29,757 bases of DNA from JBHFEI01 sp041928815 (GTDB lineage Bacteria; Pseudomonadota; Alphaproteobacteria; Rhizobiales; Rhizobiaceae). The notes under the pieces are model-generated. The model saw only the letters and a program-made list of their open reading frames with translations. It searched no databases and was not told the DNA's origin. A program made the translations under genes and the position numbers. The DNA lies in assembly GCF_041928815.1 (NCBI RefSeq), contig NZ_JBHFEI010000027.1, forward strand, positions 1 through 29,757, read 5' to 3'. Positions 16,017-23,103 of this stretch are shown here, in pieces. How positions within the stretch are numbered: position 1 is the first letter of the stretch; each line of letters starts with the position of its first letter.

Positions 16017-16977
16017 GGCTATCCTCATCGATCTGGGCATAGTGTTCGGTCTGATAGGCCCCGCCTTTGAAGCCTTCGACATTGATGACGTCGCGCACGC
16101 GCCGGCCGCGACCGGTTCGCTCGATCGACACGACGAGATCGACCGCCTCGCCGATCACCTCGTGCATCGGCTGCTGACTTGCTTCAGAGGTAAGTTGTTC
16201 AAGGCGCCGCAGCGCAGACATGGCGGTGTTCGAATGCACCGTTGTCACGCCACCCGGGTGACCAGTGTTCCAGGCCTTCAGGAGAGTGAGGGCCGCGCCA
16301 TCGCGGACCTCCCCGACGATGATACGGTCGGGCCGCAGGCGCATCGTGCTATTGAGAAGCCTTGCCATGTCGACGCTATCGCTGGTGTGAAGCGATACCG
16401 AGTTATCGGCGGCGCACTGGATCTCGGCCGTGTCCTCGAGGATTACCATGCGATCGTCCGGCGCCGTCGCGACGATCTCGGCGATGACGGCATTGGCGAG
16501 CGTCGTCTTCCCCGAGCCCGTGCCACCGGAGATCACGATGTTCAAGCGGTTGGCGATGGCGCTTTTCAGCACAGAGGCCTGCGCTTCAGTCATCACCTTG
16601 GCCTTGACGTAGTCGTCGAGCGGGATGAGGCGCGAGGCGCGGCGACGAATGGTGAAGGTCGGTGCGGAGACGACCGGCGGAAGCAGGCCCTCGAAACGGT
16701 GGCCACCGATCGGCAACTCGCCCGATATGATCGGCTGCTCGTGATCCGCTTCCGACTGCAAGGCATGCGCGACACTGCCGATGATGACTTCAGCTGCCGC
16801 CGAGGCCATCTCGCCGGCGGATGCGACGCCGTGGCCGAGGCGCTCGATGAACAGGCGGCCATCCGGGTTCAACATGATTTCGACGACGCTGGCATCGTCG
16901 AGCGCGACGCAGAGCCGGTCGCCGAGCGCATCTTGGAGTTTGCGCACGAGGCGGGAATGGGAGAGCAACTGGGTCAC
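16006..16977 (-). CDS. trbB: Conjugal transfer ATPase TrbB
   Basis: A 323-residue VirB11-family hexameric ATPase of the mating-pair machinery. Walker A is GGTGSGKTTL (151-160), the acidic box is ILEDTAEIQ, Walker B is RIIVGEVRDG, and the His box region is GVTTVHSN. It is full length for TrbB. Translation begins at a GTG that overlaps the traI stop (GTGA at 16974-16977), so it is coupled to traI. Confidence 0.95.
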   Translation of the reverse strand: MTQLLSHSRLVRKLQDALGDRLCVALDDASVVEIMLNPDGRLFIERLGHGVASAGEMASAAAEVIIGSVAHALQSEADHEQPIISGELPIGGHRFEGLLPPVVSAPTFTIRRRASRLIPLDDYVKAKVMTEAQASVLKSAIANRLNIVISGGTGSGKTTLANAVIAEIVATAPDDRMVILEDTAEIQCAADNSVSLHTSDSVDMARLLNSTMRLRPDRIIVGEVRDGAALTLLKAWNTGHPGGVTTVHSNTAMSALRRLEQLTSEASQQPMHEVIGEAVDLVVSIERTGRGRRVRDVINVEGFKGGAYQTEHYAQIDEDSHAA

Positions 16978-17612
16978 GCCGCACTCCTGCCGGAGGCCTC
17001 ACCATTGCCAATGGTGATCGAACTGTAATCTGCCGGGCGGACGCGATCGAAGCTTGCCTGGTCGGCTGGTAGGCTGCCGGCGACGGCCATCGTGTTGCCG
17101 ATCACGGCGGGCTCGCCAAGACGATTCATCGGCCAGCCGGCGCGTTTGAGGATACGCTCGAAGCGAAGATCCGTCGCCGTTACGATCTCGCTGTAGCCGT
17201 TCGCCATCGACCACTCGATGATACCGGCGAACATGGTAAGCGTCGCGAGGTGGAGCTGCCCACCTCCCCTCCTCGCGTCCAGTGTGGTGTCGACGCAGAA
17301 GCGAGAGCTTTCGATCATGGCGGGATGTGCGGCGAGTGCGCTATTAGCGAGCAACTGCGGAAAGATGTCTGTAAGCATGGTCGGTCCCGTGGCAGGCAGA
17401 AGACGGGCGCAGCCAACGACGCAGTGATTGTCGTCGACGGCTAGGACGTAGGATGGACCGAGCCCATCATAGAGGTCCCGCTCCTCCCTGTGTTCGACTG
17501 TAACGTCCCAGCCCATGCGTGATCCGAAGACCTTGGCACGAAGCCGATGCATCTGCGCCAGCAGTGCAGGATGCTGCCCATACTGATCCGGTGAAACGAC
17601 TGTGATGTGCAT
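16974..17612 (-). CDS. traI: Acyl-homoserine-lactone synthase TraI
   Basis: A 212-residue LuxI-family autoinducer synthase. The invariant residues are visible: Arg, Phe and Trp in RLRAKVFGSRMGWDV, the two Asp residues in ERDLYDGLGPSY, Arg in GCARLLPA, and Glu/Ser/Arg/Phe in ESSRFCVD. Ti-type TraI enzymes make 3-oxo-octanoyl-homoserine lactone from S-adenosylmethionine and an acyl carrier protein; the exact acyl chain here is inferred. The ATG at 17612 has GGAG ten bases upstream; a start ten codons earlier would place the protein in the leader. It is first in the traI-trb operon, with a tra box centred 68 bases upstream. Confidence 0.95.
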   Translation of the reverse strand: MHITVVSPDQYGQHPALLAQMHRLRAKVFGSRMGWDVTVEHREERDLYDGLGPSYVLAVDDNHCVVGCARLLPATGPTMLTDIFPQLLANSALAAHPAMIESSRFCVDTTLDARRGGGQLHLATLTMFAGIIEWSMANGYSEIVTATDLRFERILKRAGWPMNRLGEPAVIGNTMAVAGSLPADQASFDRVRPADYSSITIGNGEASGRSAA

Positions 17613-17613
17613 G

Positions 17614-17642
17614 CTTCCACTCCGAGAATCGAACCCGGGCAC
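17614..17642 (-). other. tRNA T-arm-like sequence in traI leader
   Basis: Read on the minus strand, this segment contains CCGGG-TTCGATT-CTCGG, a T-arm-like stem and loop with the GTTCGA core. It is followed by a stretch similar in length to an acceptor strand, but no CCA or rest of a tRNA is present. It may be chance, or the trace of a recombination site. Confidence 0.25.
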
Positions 17643-17671
17643 ACAAAAATCACCACGAATCGCGTGTGGCT

Positions 17672-17689
17672 ATATGCAGATCTGCACCT
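17672..17689. promoter_or_regulatory. tra box 1 (TraR operator)
   Basis: ATATGCAGATCTGCACCT matches 16 of 18 positions of the consensus tra box known from Ti plasmids. It is centred about 68 bases upstream of the traI start and would recruit the TraR-autoinducer complex to the traI-trb promoter, and possibly to repABC on the other side. Confidence 0.85.
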
Positions 17690-17749
17690 ACGCGTTGGCG
17701 TCGAATCGGGGTTAAGTGCCTAACGAGCAGAAATGAAGGTGTGGACGAC

Positions 17750-17767
17750 GTCTGCAAATCTGCATTT
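17750..17767. promoter_or_regulatory. tra box 2 (degenerate)
   Basis: GTCTGCAAATCTGCATTT matches about 13 of 18 tra-box positions and keeps both TGCA half-sites in register. Its centre is 78 bp from that of box 1. Ti plasmids also carry two tra boxes between traI and repA, the second acting on repABC. Confidence 0.6.
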
Positions 17768-17852
17768 TGTGATTGGGTCTAATCCGCTTGAAGAGCAACG
17801 TAACCCACGGGCACATATAGATGATTCCAATTTCGGCAGGAATTTCTGGATG

Positions 17853-17881
17853 TTGCGTTAACTTGTTGTTAACCAATAATC
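17853..17881 (+). promoter_or_regulatory. Candidate repA promoter and operator
   Basis: GTTAAC is repeated at 17857-17862 and 17868-17873, forming an inverted repeat within the spacer between a weak -35 (TTGCGT, 17853) and a -10-like AATAAT (17875-17880). A dyad overlapping the promoter is what RepA autorepression would need. The assignment is by position and symmetry only. Confidence 0.4.
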
Positions 17882-17946
17882 TCTTGCGCCAGAATGGTTC
17901 ATTGGTATCGTCACGGAAAATACGTGCTTTGGCCCGAAAATCCGTG

Positions 17947-19179
17947 ATGAAAGAAATTAACGTGCGAACAGCAGTTCAGTCTCATAGAAATCACCTGCCG
18001 AGTGTCGATGAGACAATCGGCACTCAGGCAGATTTGCTGAGCTCCCAGCTTCAGGCGATGAGCGAAGCACTCTTTCCACCTACTTCTCAGAAGGTCCTAC
18101 GTCGTTTCACGTCTGGTGAAGCCGCGAAGCTAATTGGTGTGTCTGATTCGACCCTGCGGAAGATGACGTTGGCTGGTGAGGGCCCTCAACCGCAGACAAC
18201 GAGCAACGGCCGACGCCTTTATACGCTCGCTGACATCAATGCCATCCGCAAAGTCCTCGCCCAATCGACGCGTGGACGTGAATCGATTGATTTTGTACCG
18301 TATCGTAGATCCGGTGAGCATCTTCAGGTGCTAGCTGTTACGAACTTCAAAGGCGGCTCGGGGAAAACCACCACGTCAGCGCATCTTGCGCAATATCTCG
18401 CCTTGCAAGGTTATAGGGTTCTCGCAGTCGATCTCGATCCGCAAGCGAGTCTTTCTGCCCTACTCGGTGTACTTCCAGAAGTCGACGTAGGCGCAAATCA
18501 GACGCTGTATGCTGCGATCCGCTATGACAGCGAAAGACGGTCACTTAAAGACGTCATTCGTCCGACCTACTTTGACGGCCTCGATCTGGTTCCTGGGAAT
18601 CTCGAGCTGATGGAGTTCGAACATACAACGCCCAAAGCGCTCACTTCTGGGGCGAATGGAGATACTCTTTTCTTTGCACGGGTTGCCGCGGCGCTTGATG
18701 AAGTTGAACAGGATTACGACGTCGTAGTAATTGACTGCCCGCCTCAGTTGGGTTTCCTGACACTGAGTGGGTTGTGCGCTTCGACCAGCATGATTGTCAC
18801 CGTGCACCCCCAAATGCTCGACATCTCCTCGATGAGCCAATTCCTACTCATGACACGTGACCTACTCGGGGTCGTTCGTGAAGCCGGAGGAGACTTAAAG
18901 TTTGACTTCATACGCTACCTCCTCACTCGTTTCGAACCGCAAGACGCGCCTCAGACGAAAGTTGCCGCCCTCCTCCGCAATCTCTTCGACGACCACGTTC
19001 TAACGAACCCGATGGTGAAATCTGCTGCGGTTTCTGATGCGGGTCTGACAAAGCAGACGCTTTACGAGATTGGTCGCGAAAATCTAACTCGCACTACATA
19101 CGACCGGGCCATGGAATCTCTGGATGCGGTCAATGGCGAAGTTGAGAGCTTGATCAAGCAAGCTTGGGGTCGCCAATGA
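17947..19179 (+). CDS. repA: Plasmid partition ATPase and autorepressor RepA
   Basis: A 410-residue ParA-family ATPase, of the length typical for repABC RepA. An N-terminal helix-turn-helix (TSGEAAKLIGVSDSTLRKM, about 55-73) binds the operator. The deviant Walker A is FKGGSGKTTT (about 134-143), with the DLDPQAS motif, and VVIDCPPQLGF is the Walker B region. Conserved ends such as KSAAVSDAGLTKQTLYEIGR are intact. RepA with RepB segregates the plasmid and represses repABC. The ATG at 17947 is favoured by alignment length; an in-frame start at 17821 would add 42 atypical residues covering the candidate operator. No strong ribosome site is seen. Confidence 0.95.
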   Translation: MKEINVRTAVQSHRNHLPSVDETIGTQADLLSSQLQAMSEALFPPTSQKVLRRFTSGEAAKLIGVSDSTLRKMTLAGEGPQPQTTSNGRRLYTLADINAIRKVLAQSTRGRESIDFVPYRRSGEHLQVLAVTNFKGGSGKTTTSAHLAQYLALQGYRVLAVDLDPQASLSALLGVLPEVDVGANQTLYAAIRYDSERRSLKDVIRPTYFDGLDLVPGNLELMEFEHTTPKALTSGANGDTLFFARVAAALDEVEQDYDVVVIDCPPQLGFLTLSGLCASTSMIVTVHPQMLDISSMSQFLLMTRDLLGVVREAGGDLKFDFIRYLLTRFEPQDAPQTKVAALLRNLFDDHVLTNPMVKSAAVSDAGLTKQTLYEIGRENLTRTTYDRAMESLDAVNGEVESLIKQAWGRQ

Positions 19180-19222
19180 TTTCCCTCGTGGCTTCGAAGA
19201 ATTCCCAACGGCGGCCCGGTCG

Positions 19223-19244
19223 GTTGTTGGGAGCTCCCAACAAC
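19223..19244. promoter_or_regulatory. parS centromere site 1
   Basis: The 16-bp palindrome GTTGGGAGCTCCCAAC (19226-19241) is extended by matching GTT/AAC bases to a 22-bp perfect palindrome. It fits the GTT-N4-GC-N4-AAC form of repABC parS sites bound by RepB and lies between repA and repB, the usual place. Confidence 0.85.
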
Positions 19245-19283
19245 TCGGATCAGGTGGTAATCGCGCTTGCTAGTCGCGCCCGT

Positions 19284-19299
19284 GTTGGGAGCTCCCAAC
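19284..19299. promoter_or_regulatory. parS centromere site 2
   Basis: An identical 16-bp core GTTGGGAGCTCCCAAC, with a centre-to-centre distance of 58 bp from site 1. A half-site TTCCCAAC also occurs near 19202-19209. Confidence 0.85.
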
Positions 19300-19342
19300 T
19301 GTGGATCCCGATGTGCATTTCATGCCGGATCGGAGGTGTGTG

Positions 19343-20338
19343 ATGAGCAGAAAGGATGCAATAAATAGCCTCTACCTAAAACGCCCCGACACTACCAATC
19401 CTGCTCAAAAGTCTGCGGATCGGGTGAGAACCGGCGCCATATCTGCTATGGGAGCTTCACTCCATGAAATGTCGGAGAACGCCAAACAGGCGGCTCACTT
19501 GCAGAAGCAGCTTGCCGAAGGTGAGGCTGTCATTTCGATCGATCCTAAAAAGGTCGATCACTCTCGGATCGCGGATCGTATCAACATCGATGTAGATGCC
19601 GCGTTCGACGAACTTGTTGCAAGCATGAGTGAACACGGGCAGCAGGTACCGATTCTTGTCCGACCAAGCCTTGAGAACCCAGGGCGCTATCAAGTCGCTT
19701 ACGGGAGGAGACGACTGCGGGCAGCCGAAATGCTTGGGCTTCCCGTAAAGGCGATCGTGCGAAGCCTTACCGACAGCGAACTTGTTGTCGCTCAGGGCCG
19801 TGAGAACTTGGACCGCAAAGACTTGTCTTTTATTGAAAAGGCATTCTTTGCAAGGAATTTGGAAGATGACGGGTGTGACCGCAGCACGATTATTGCCGCG
19901 CTCGTCACCGACAAAGCAGACCTAAGCCGGTACATCGCCGTCGCGCGTCGCATCCCAGAGAAGCTTGTCCAGCGGATCGGTCCGGCCCCAAAGGCAGGAA
20001 GAGCGCGTTGGTTATTACTTGCTGAGAGGCTTTTAGTCGATGGGGCCATTTCCATAGCCGAGAGCGTCCTCGCAGACCATTCGCTTCAAAAGCAAGATAG
20101 CGATGCACGCTTCAATGCTGTTCTCCGCTCGCTTGACGATAAGCCAAAGAAAGCTGCGCGCCCAACTGCCGTTTGGAAAGCTCCCAACGGTAAACGCGCG
20201 GCGCGCATCGAAAAGCGCGATGGAAACACGGCGCTTGTTTTCGAAGACAAGATTGTGCCGGAGTTCGCTCAGTTCGTGAGTGATAAGCTCGACGAGCTCT
20301 TTGAACAATTCCAAGAAAAGGACAGCGGAGGAGAATAG
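19343..20338 (+). CDS. repB: Partition DNA-binding protein RepB
   Basis: A 331-residue ParB-family centromere-binding protein. It has the RepB N terminus (MSRKDAINSLYLKR), a ParB domain with VPILVRPS, the nucleotide-binding YGRRRLRAAE, a box-II-like GRENLDRKDLSFIEKA and a central helix-turn-helix region (DRSTIIAALVTDKADLSRYI). The start at 19343 has GGAGG upstream; an in-frame ATG at 19301 would overlap the second parS region. It acts with RepA on the two parS sites just upstream. A degenerate parS-like sequence lies inside its 3' part at 20173-20188. Confidence 0.95.
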   Translation: MSRKDAINSLYLKRPDTTNPAQKSADRVRTGAISAMGASLHEMSENAKQAAHLQKQLAEGEAVISIDPKKVDHSRIADRINIDVDAAFDELVASMSEHGQQVPILVRPSLENPGRYQVAYGRRRLRAAEMLGLPVKAIVRSLTDSELVVAQGRENLDRKDLSFIEKAFFARNLEDDGCDRSTIIAALVTDKADLSRYIAVARRIPEKLVQRIGPAPKAGRARWLLLAERLLVDGAISIAESVLADHSLQKQDSDARFNAVLRSLDDKPKKAARPTAVWKAPNGKRAARIEKRDGNTALVFEDKIVPEFAQFVSDKLDELFEQFQEKDSGGE

Positions 20339-20387
20339 CGATGGTTTGACGCCGAAGGCGACAATCAAGTCACCCGAGGAAAGAAGC

Positions 20388-20441
20388 AAAAGAAAAAGGC
20401 CACCGAAGCGAAATCCGGAAGCCCTTCTCATTAGTGTCGCA
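20388..20441 (-). ncRNA. Antisense counter-transcribed RNA of repABC
   Basis: On the minus strand a promoter-like pair, TTGACG (20470-20475) and GATTCT (20447-20452), spaced by 17 bases, would start a transcript near 20440. It ends at a stem (GGC..CCG/CGG..GCC, about 20399-20424) followed by TTTTT at 20394-20398. A small antisense RNA of about 50-60 nt at this position controls RepC level and incompatibility in all studied repABC plasmids. Boundaries are estimates. Confidence 0.7.
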
Positions 20442-20490
20442 GCTAGAGAATCGCATTTCCCGGAATCACCGTCAAGAGTCTTTAAGGCTC

Positions 20491-20517
20491 AACGCCGTTT
20501 CGGCGAGCAATTTCTTT
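20491..20517 (+). promoter_or_regulatory. repC leader attenuator hairpin (S-element-like)
   Basis: CGCCG (20493-20497) pairs with CGGCG (20501-20505), followed by a T-rich tract to 20517, just before the repC ribosome site. In repABC plasmids antisense RNA pairing favours such a terminator or a structure hiding the repC start. Confidence 0.55.
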
Positions 20518-20540
20518 TGCCCAACAGAAGGTAAAAGGGA

Positions 20541-21857
20541 ATGCAGACGCATTTAGCAACGACGCCCTATGGGCGGCGGCCAATGACACTTGGCCAAATT
20601 TCAAGGCAGATGGCTGTCAGGGAATCACAGCCCGATTCGACCGCCCACAAATGGCACGTGTTCCAGGATGTGCGGGAGGCAAGGGAGCTTCTGGGTGCAA
20701 CGGATCGTTCTTTATCGATCTTGAACGCACTGCTGTCGTTCCATCCGGAGACTACACTGAGCGGCCATGGGGAGCTAATCGTCTGGCCCTCGAACGAACA
20801 GCTCGCTGCCAGGGCCAATGGAATGCCAGCGACGACCCTCCGGCGTCATATCGCTGTCCTGGTCGATTGCGGTCTGGTCATTCGACGCGACAGCCCGAAC
20901 GGCAAGCGGTTTGCCAGAAAGGGTAGGGGCGGGGAGGTCGAGCAAGCCTATGGCTTCGATCTTTCCCCCATTGTCGCGCGAGCTGAAGAATTCAAAGAGC
21001 TCGCAGATGCTATGCGCCGCGAGAAGAAGGCGTTCCGTGTTGCCAAAGAGCAATTCTCGATCCTTCGTCGAGAAATCGTGAAGCTCATCGAACTGGGCAT
21101 GACCGAGGGCGTGCCAGGCAACTGGGTAAGGATACAGGAGAGCTATCAAACACTGGTGAGCAGCTTGCCCCGCTCTGCTCCAAGGCAGCTTATAGAAGGC
21201 ATATGCGTCGATCTCCACGCGCTATGCTCGGAAGTCCGTGAGGTATTGGAAACATTCGCTAAAACCCAGATTCCGGTCGCCAATGAGTCCCATTCCGGTC
21301 GGCACATACAGAATTCAAATGCAGAGTCTAATATTGAATCTGAAAACGGCTTTCGAAAGTTAGAAGAAGCCAGGGACGACGACGGCGAACCTGACAACGT
21401 GAGGAGCCTGCCGACCCGGGAATTGCCATTGGGGATCGTGCTGGATGCTTGCCCGGAGATCCGAGAGCTGGCGCAGGGTGGCGAAATCCGGCATTGGCGC
21501 GACTTGCTGGCGACGGCTGAGCTTGCCCGACCAATGCTGGGGATCAGCCGCAGTGCCTGGCTAGAGGCTTGCGAGGCCATGGGTGAGCAGCACGCGTCGA
21601 TCACGCTCGCCGGGATCTATCAGCGTGCCGGCCAGATCAACAACGCCGGAGGTTATCTGCGAAGCTTGAGCGACCGGGCACGATATGGAAAGTTCTCAAC
21701 CTGGCCGATGATCATGGCTTTGCTGCGGGCGAAACTCGAAGCGCAGAAGCCTGCCGGTGATGAGCGTGGGGCAGAGGGACCACAGGATAGCGGTTCGGGC
21801 GAAATTCAGGCGTCGAGCAGGCTGTTGGCAAGCCTGCAAAGGCCTCGAGCGCGATGA
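20541..21857 (+). CDS. repC: Replication initiator RepC
   Basis: A 438-residue RepC, unique to repABC replicons and the only protein essential for their replication. The conserved N-terminal half is complete: RRPMTLGQISRQMA, LSFHPETTL, IVWPSNEQLAARANGMP and TTLRRHIAVLVDCGLVIRRDSPNGKR, a winged-helix DNA-binding domain. The C-terminal ICAxYxR-like region (LAGIYQRAGQINNAGGYLRSL) is also present. AAGGGA precedes the ATG. An AT-rich tract inside the gene is the expected origin. It ends 10 bases before the convergent recombinase gene. Confidence 0.95.
   Translation: MQTHLATTPYGRRPMTLGQISRQMAVRESQPDSTAHKWHVFQDVREARELLGATDRSLSILNALLSFHPETTLSGHGELIVWPSNEQLAARANGMPATTLRRHIAVLVDCGLVIRRDSPNGKRFARKGRGGEVEQAYGFDLSPIVARAEEFKELADAMRREKKAFRVAKEQFSILRREIVKLIELGMTEGVPGNWVRIQESYQTLVSSLPRSAPRQLIEGICVDLHALCSEVREVLETFAKTQIPVANESHSGRHIQNSNAESNIESENGFRKLEEARDDDGEPDNVRSLPTRELPLGIVLDACPEIRELAQGGEIRHWRDLLATAELARPMLGISRSAWLEACEAMGEQHASITLAGIYQRAGQINNAGGYLRSLSDRARYGKFSTWPMIMALLRAKLEAQKPAGDERGAEGPQDSGSGEIQASSRLLASLQRPRAR
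21300..21370. other. Probable replication origin (oriV) within repC
   Basis: This stretch of repC is distinctly AT-rich compared with its surroundings (AATTCAAATG, TAATATTGAATCTGAAAA). In repABC plasmids the origin lies in an AT-rich part of the repC coding sequence, where RepC binds. Extent is approximate. Confidence 0.5.
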
Positions 21858-21867
21858 AGCCCGGCCG

Positions 21868-22818
21868 CTATTCCGCGGAAGAGGCCGTTGTGCTGTCGGT
21901 CGCCGTCAGCAGCCCCGTCCGCGATGCGCGATCGATCAGGTTCTTGACGGAGGAGGGCGACCATTTCGTACCACCGCGGGGAGTGCGCTCGTGAAGGCGT
22001 TCGAGTTGAACCGCAATCTCGCGCAGCGTCAGATGTGGGTTGGAGGAATAGATGCCGGCAACGAGCGTCATCAATCGGTCCTCGGGCAGACGGGGAGGGG
22101 ATTTGCGCAGCAATGCCGGATCAGCGAACCGCTCGCTGATCATCCACTTCACCGCGCGACGCAGGCGCTCAGGCGACCAATCGAGGCCGCGTTGCCTCAA
22201 TACACGGGAAATGTCGTCCCATGTATGGTCAGGTCTCATGCGACGAACGGTCGGAAGCCACTGATCGGCAGAGGACTGGATGCGATGGGCGTATGCCGCT
22301 TTCTGGGCCGCCGTCATCTTGGCCAGTGCGTCGGGGCGTTTCTCCCTGATGCCGGGGTTACCGGGCATCCGGCCCTTGGACTTCGCCGCCTGGATGCCCG
22401 CTTTCGTTCGTTCAGAGATAAGAGCCCGCTCCAGCTGCGCGACGGCGCCGAGAACTTGAAGCGAAAACATCCCCTGCGGCGTTGTCGTGTCGATCGGATC
22501 GCGAAGCGAGCGGAAATGCGCATTCTTCAGCGTCAGATCCTCGATTACCTCGAGCAAATGGCTGACGGATCGCGCCAGACGATCGAGCCTCACAACCACA
22601 AGCGTGTCGCCGGCGTTGATTTCACGAAGCAGCCTGGCGAGAGCTGGGCGGGCACGCGATGCGCCGGAACCGTGCTCCTGGACGATCGGGTCGCAGCCGG
22701 CCGAGCGGAGCTCGATCTCCTGGGCCTCAGTCGCCTGTTCGTCCGTCGAGACGCGCGCATAACCTATCTGTCGGCCCTGAGGCCGAGGTGAAGAGCGATT
22801 TTGAGCGTCACGAGCCAA
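21868..22818 (-). CDS. Serine recombinase / resolvase family protein
   Basis: A small serine recombinase with a C-terminal extension. The catalytic domain begins QIGYARVSTDEQATEAQE, with the nucleophilic Ser in ARVST, followed by VVRLDRLARS, LRDPIDTTTPQGMFSL and AQLERALISERTKAG. Two helix-turn-helix-like segments follow in the 130-residue C-terminal part (TWDDISRVLRQRGLDWSPERL; LTLREIAVQLERL). The frame stays open upstream to 22992, but those 58 residues look non-native; a TTG at 22818 with AGAAGG upstream is preferred and the start is uncertain. Possible roles are multimer resolution for the plasmid or DNA inversion. It is convergent with repC. Confidence 0.8.
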   Translation of the reverse strand: MARDAQNRSSPRPQGRQIGYARVSTDEQATEAQEIELRSAGCDPIVQEHGSGASRARPALARLLREINAGDTLVVVRLDRLARSVSHLLEVIEDLTLKNAHFRSLRDPIDTTTPQGMFSLQVLGAVAQLERALISERTKAGIQAAKSKGRMPGNPGIREKRPDALAKMTAAQKAAYAHRIQSSADQWLPTVRRMRPDHTWDDISRVLRQRGLDWSPERLRRAVKWMISERFADPALLRKSPPRLPEDRLMTLVAGIYSSNPHLTLREIAVQLERLHERTPRGGTKWSPSSVKNLIDRASRTGLLTATDSTTASSAE

Positions 22819-23103
22819 TCTGTAGCGCCTTCTGAGATCATTGAGTGACCGTTTTCCAAATGCAGAAGATACGGATAACCGATCGTTTGTAAACGTCTCT
22901 AGCGTAGTTTCTGAAGCGGCCGGCTCGTCTGAATCCCATGGAATGCACGGATTTCTCGGCCAAGAAGCGCTCCGACTGGGAACTTTGTTCAATTCGATAT
23001 GAGGTACTTATCGATGGTTATAACCCCAACCGGCGATCATACCATGTGAGGAACCATAATATTGTTATAGAGTTCCTATTAGAAATCATTTACCATTATT
23101 TCA

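Noticed and set aside
16015..17028. Long plus-strand frame (337 codons) opposite trbB and the traI end
   Set aside because: Shadow of the highly conserved trbB; high-GC antisense frames are expected.
21757..22791. Plus-strand frame (344 codons) opposite the recombinase
   Set aside because: The minus strand encodes a recognisable serine recombinase; the plus frame shows no motif.
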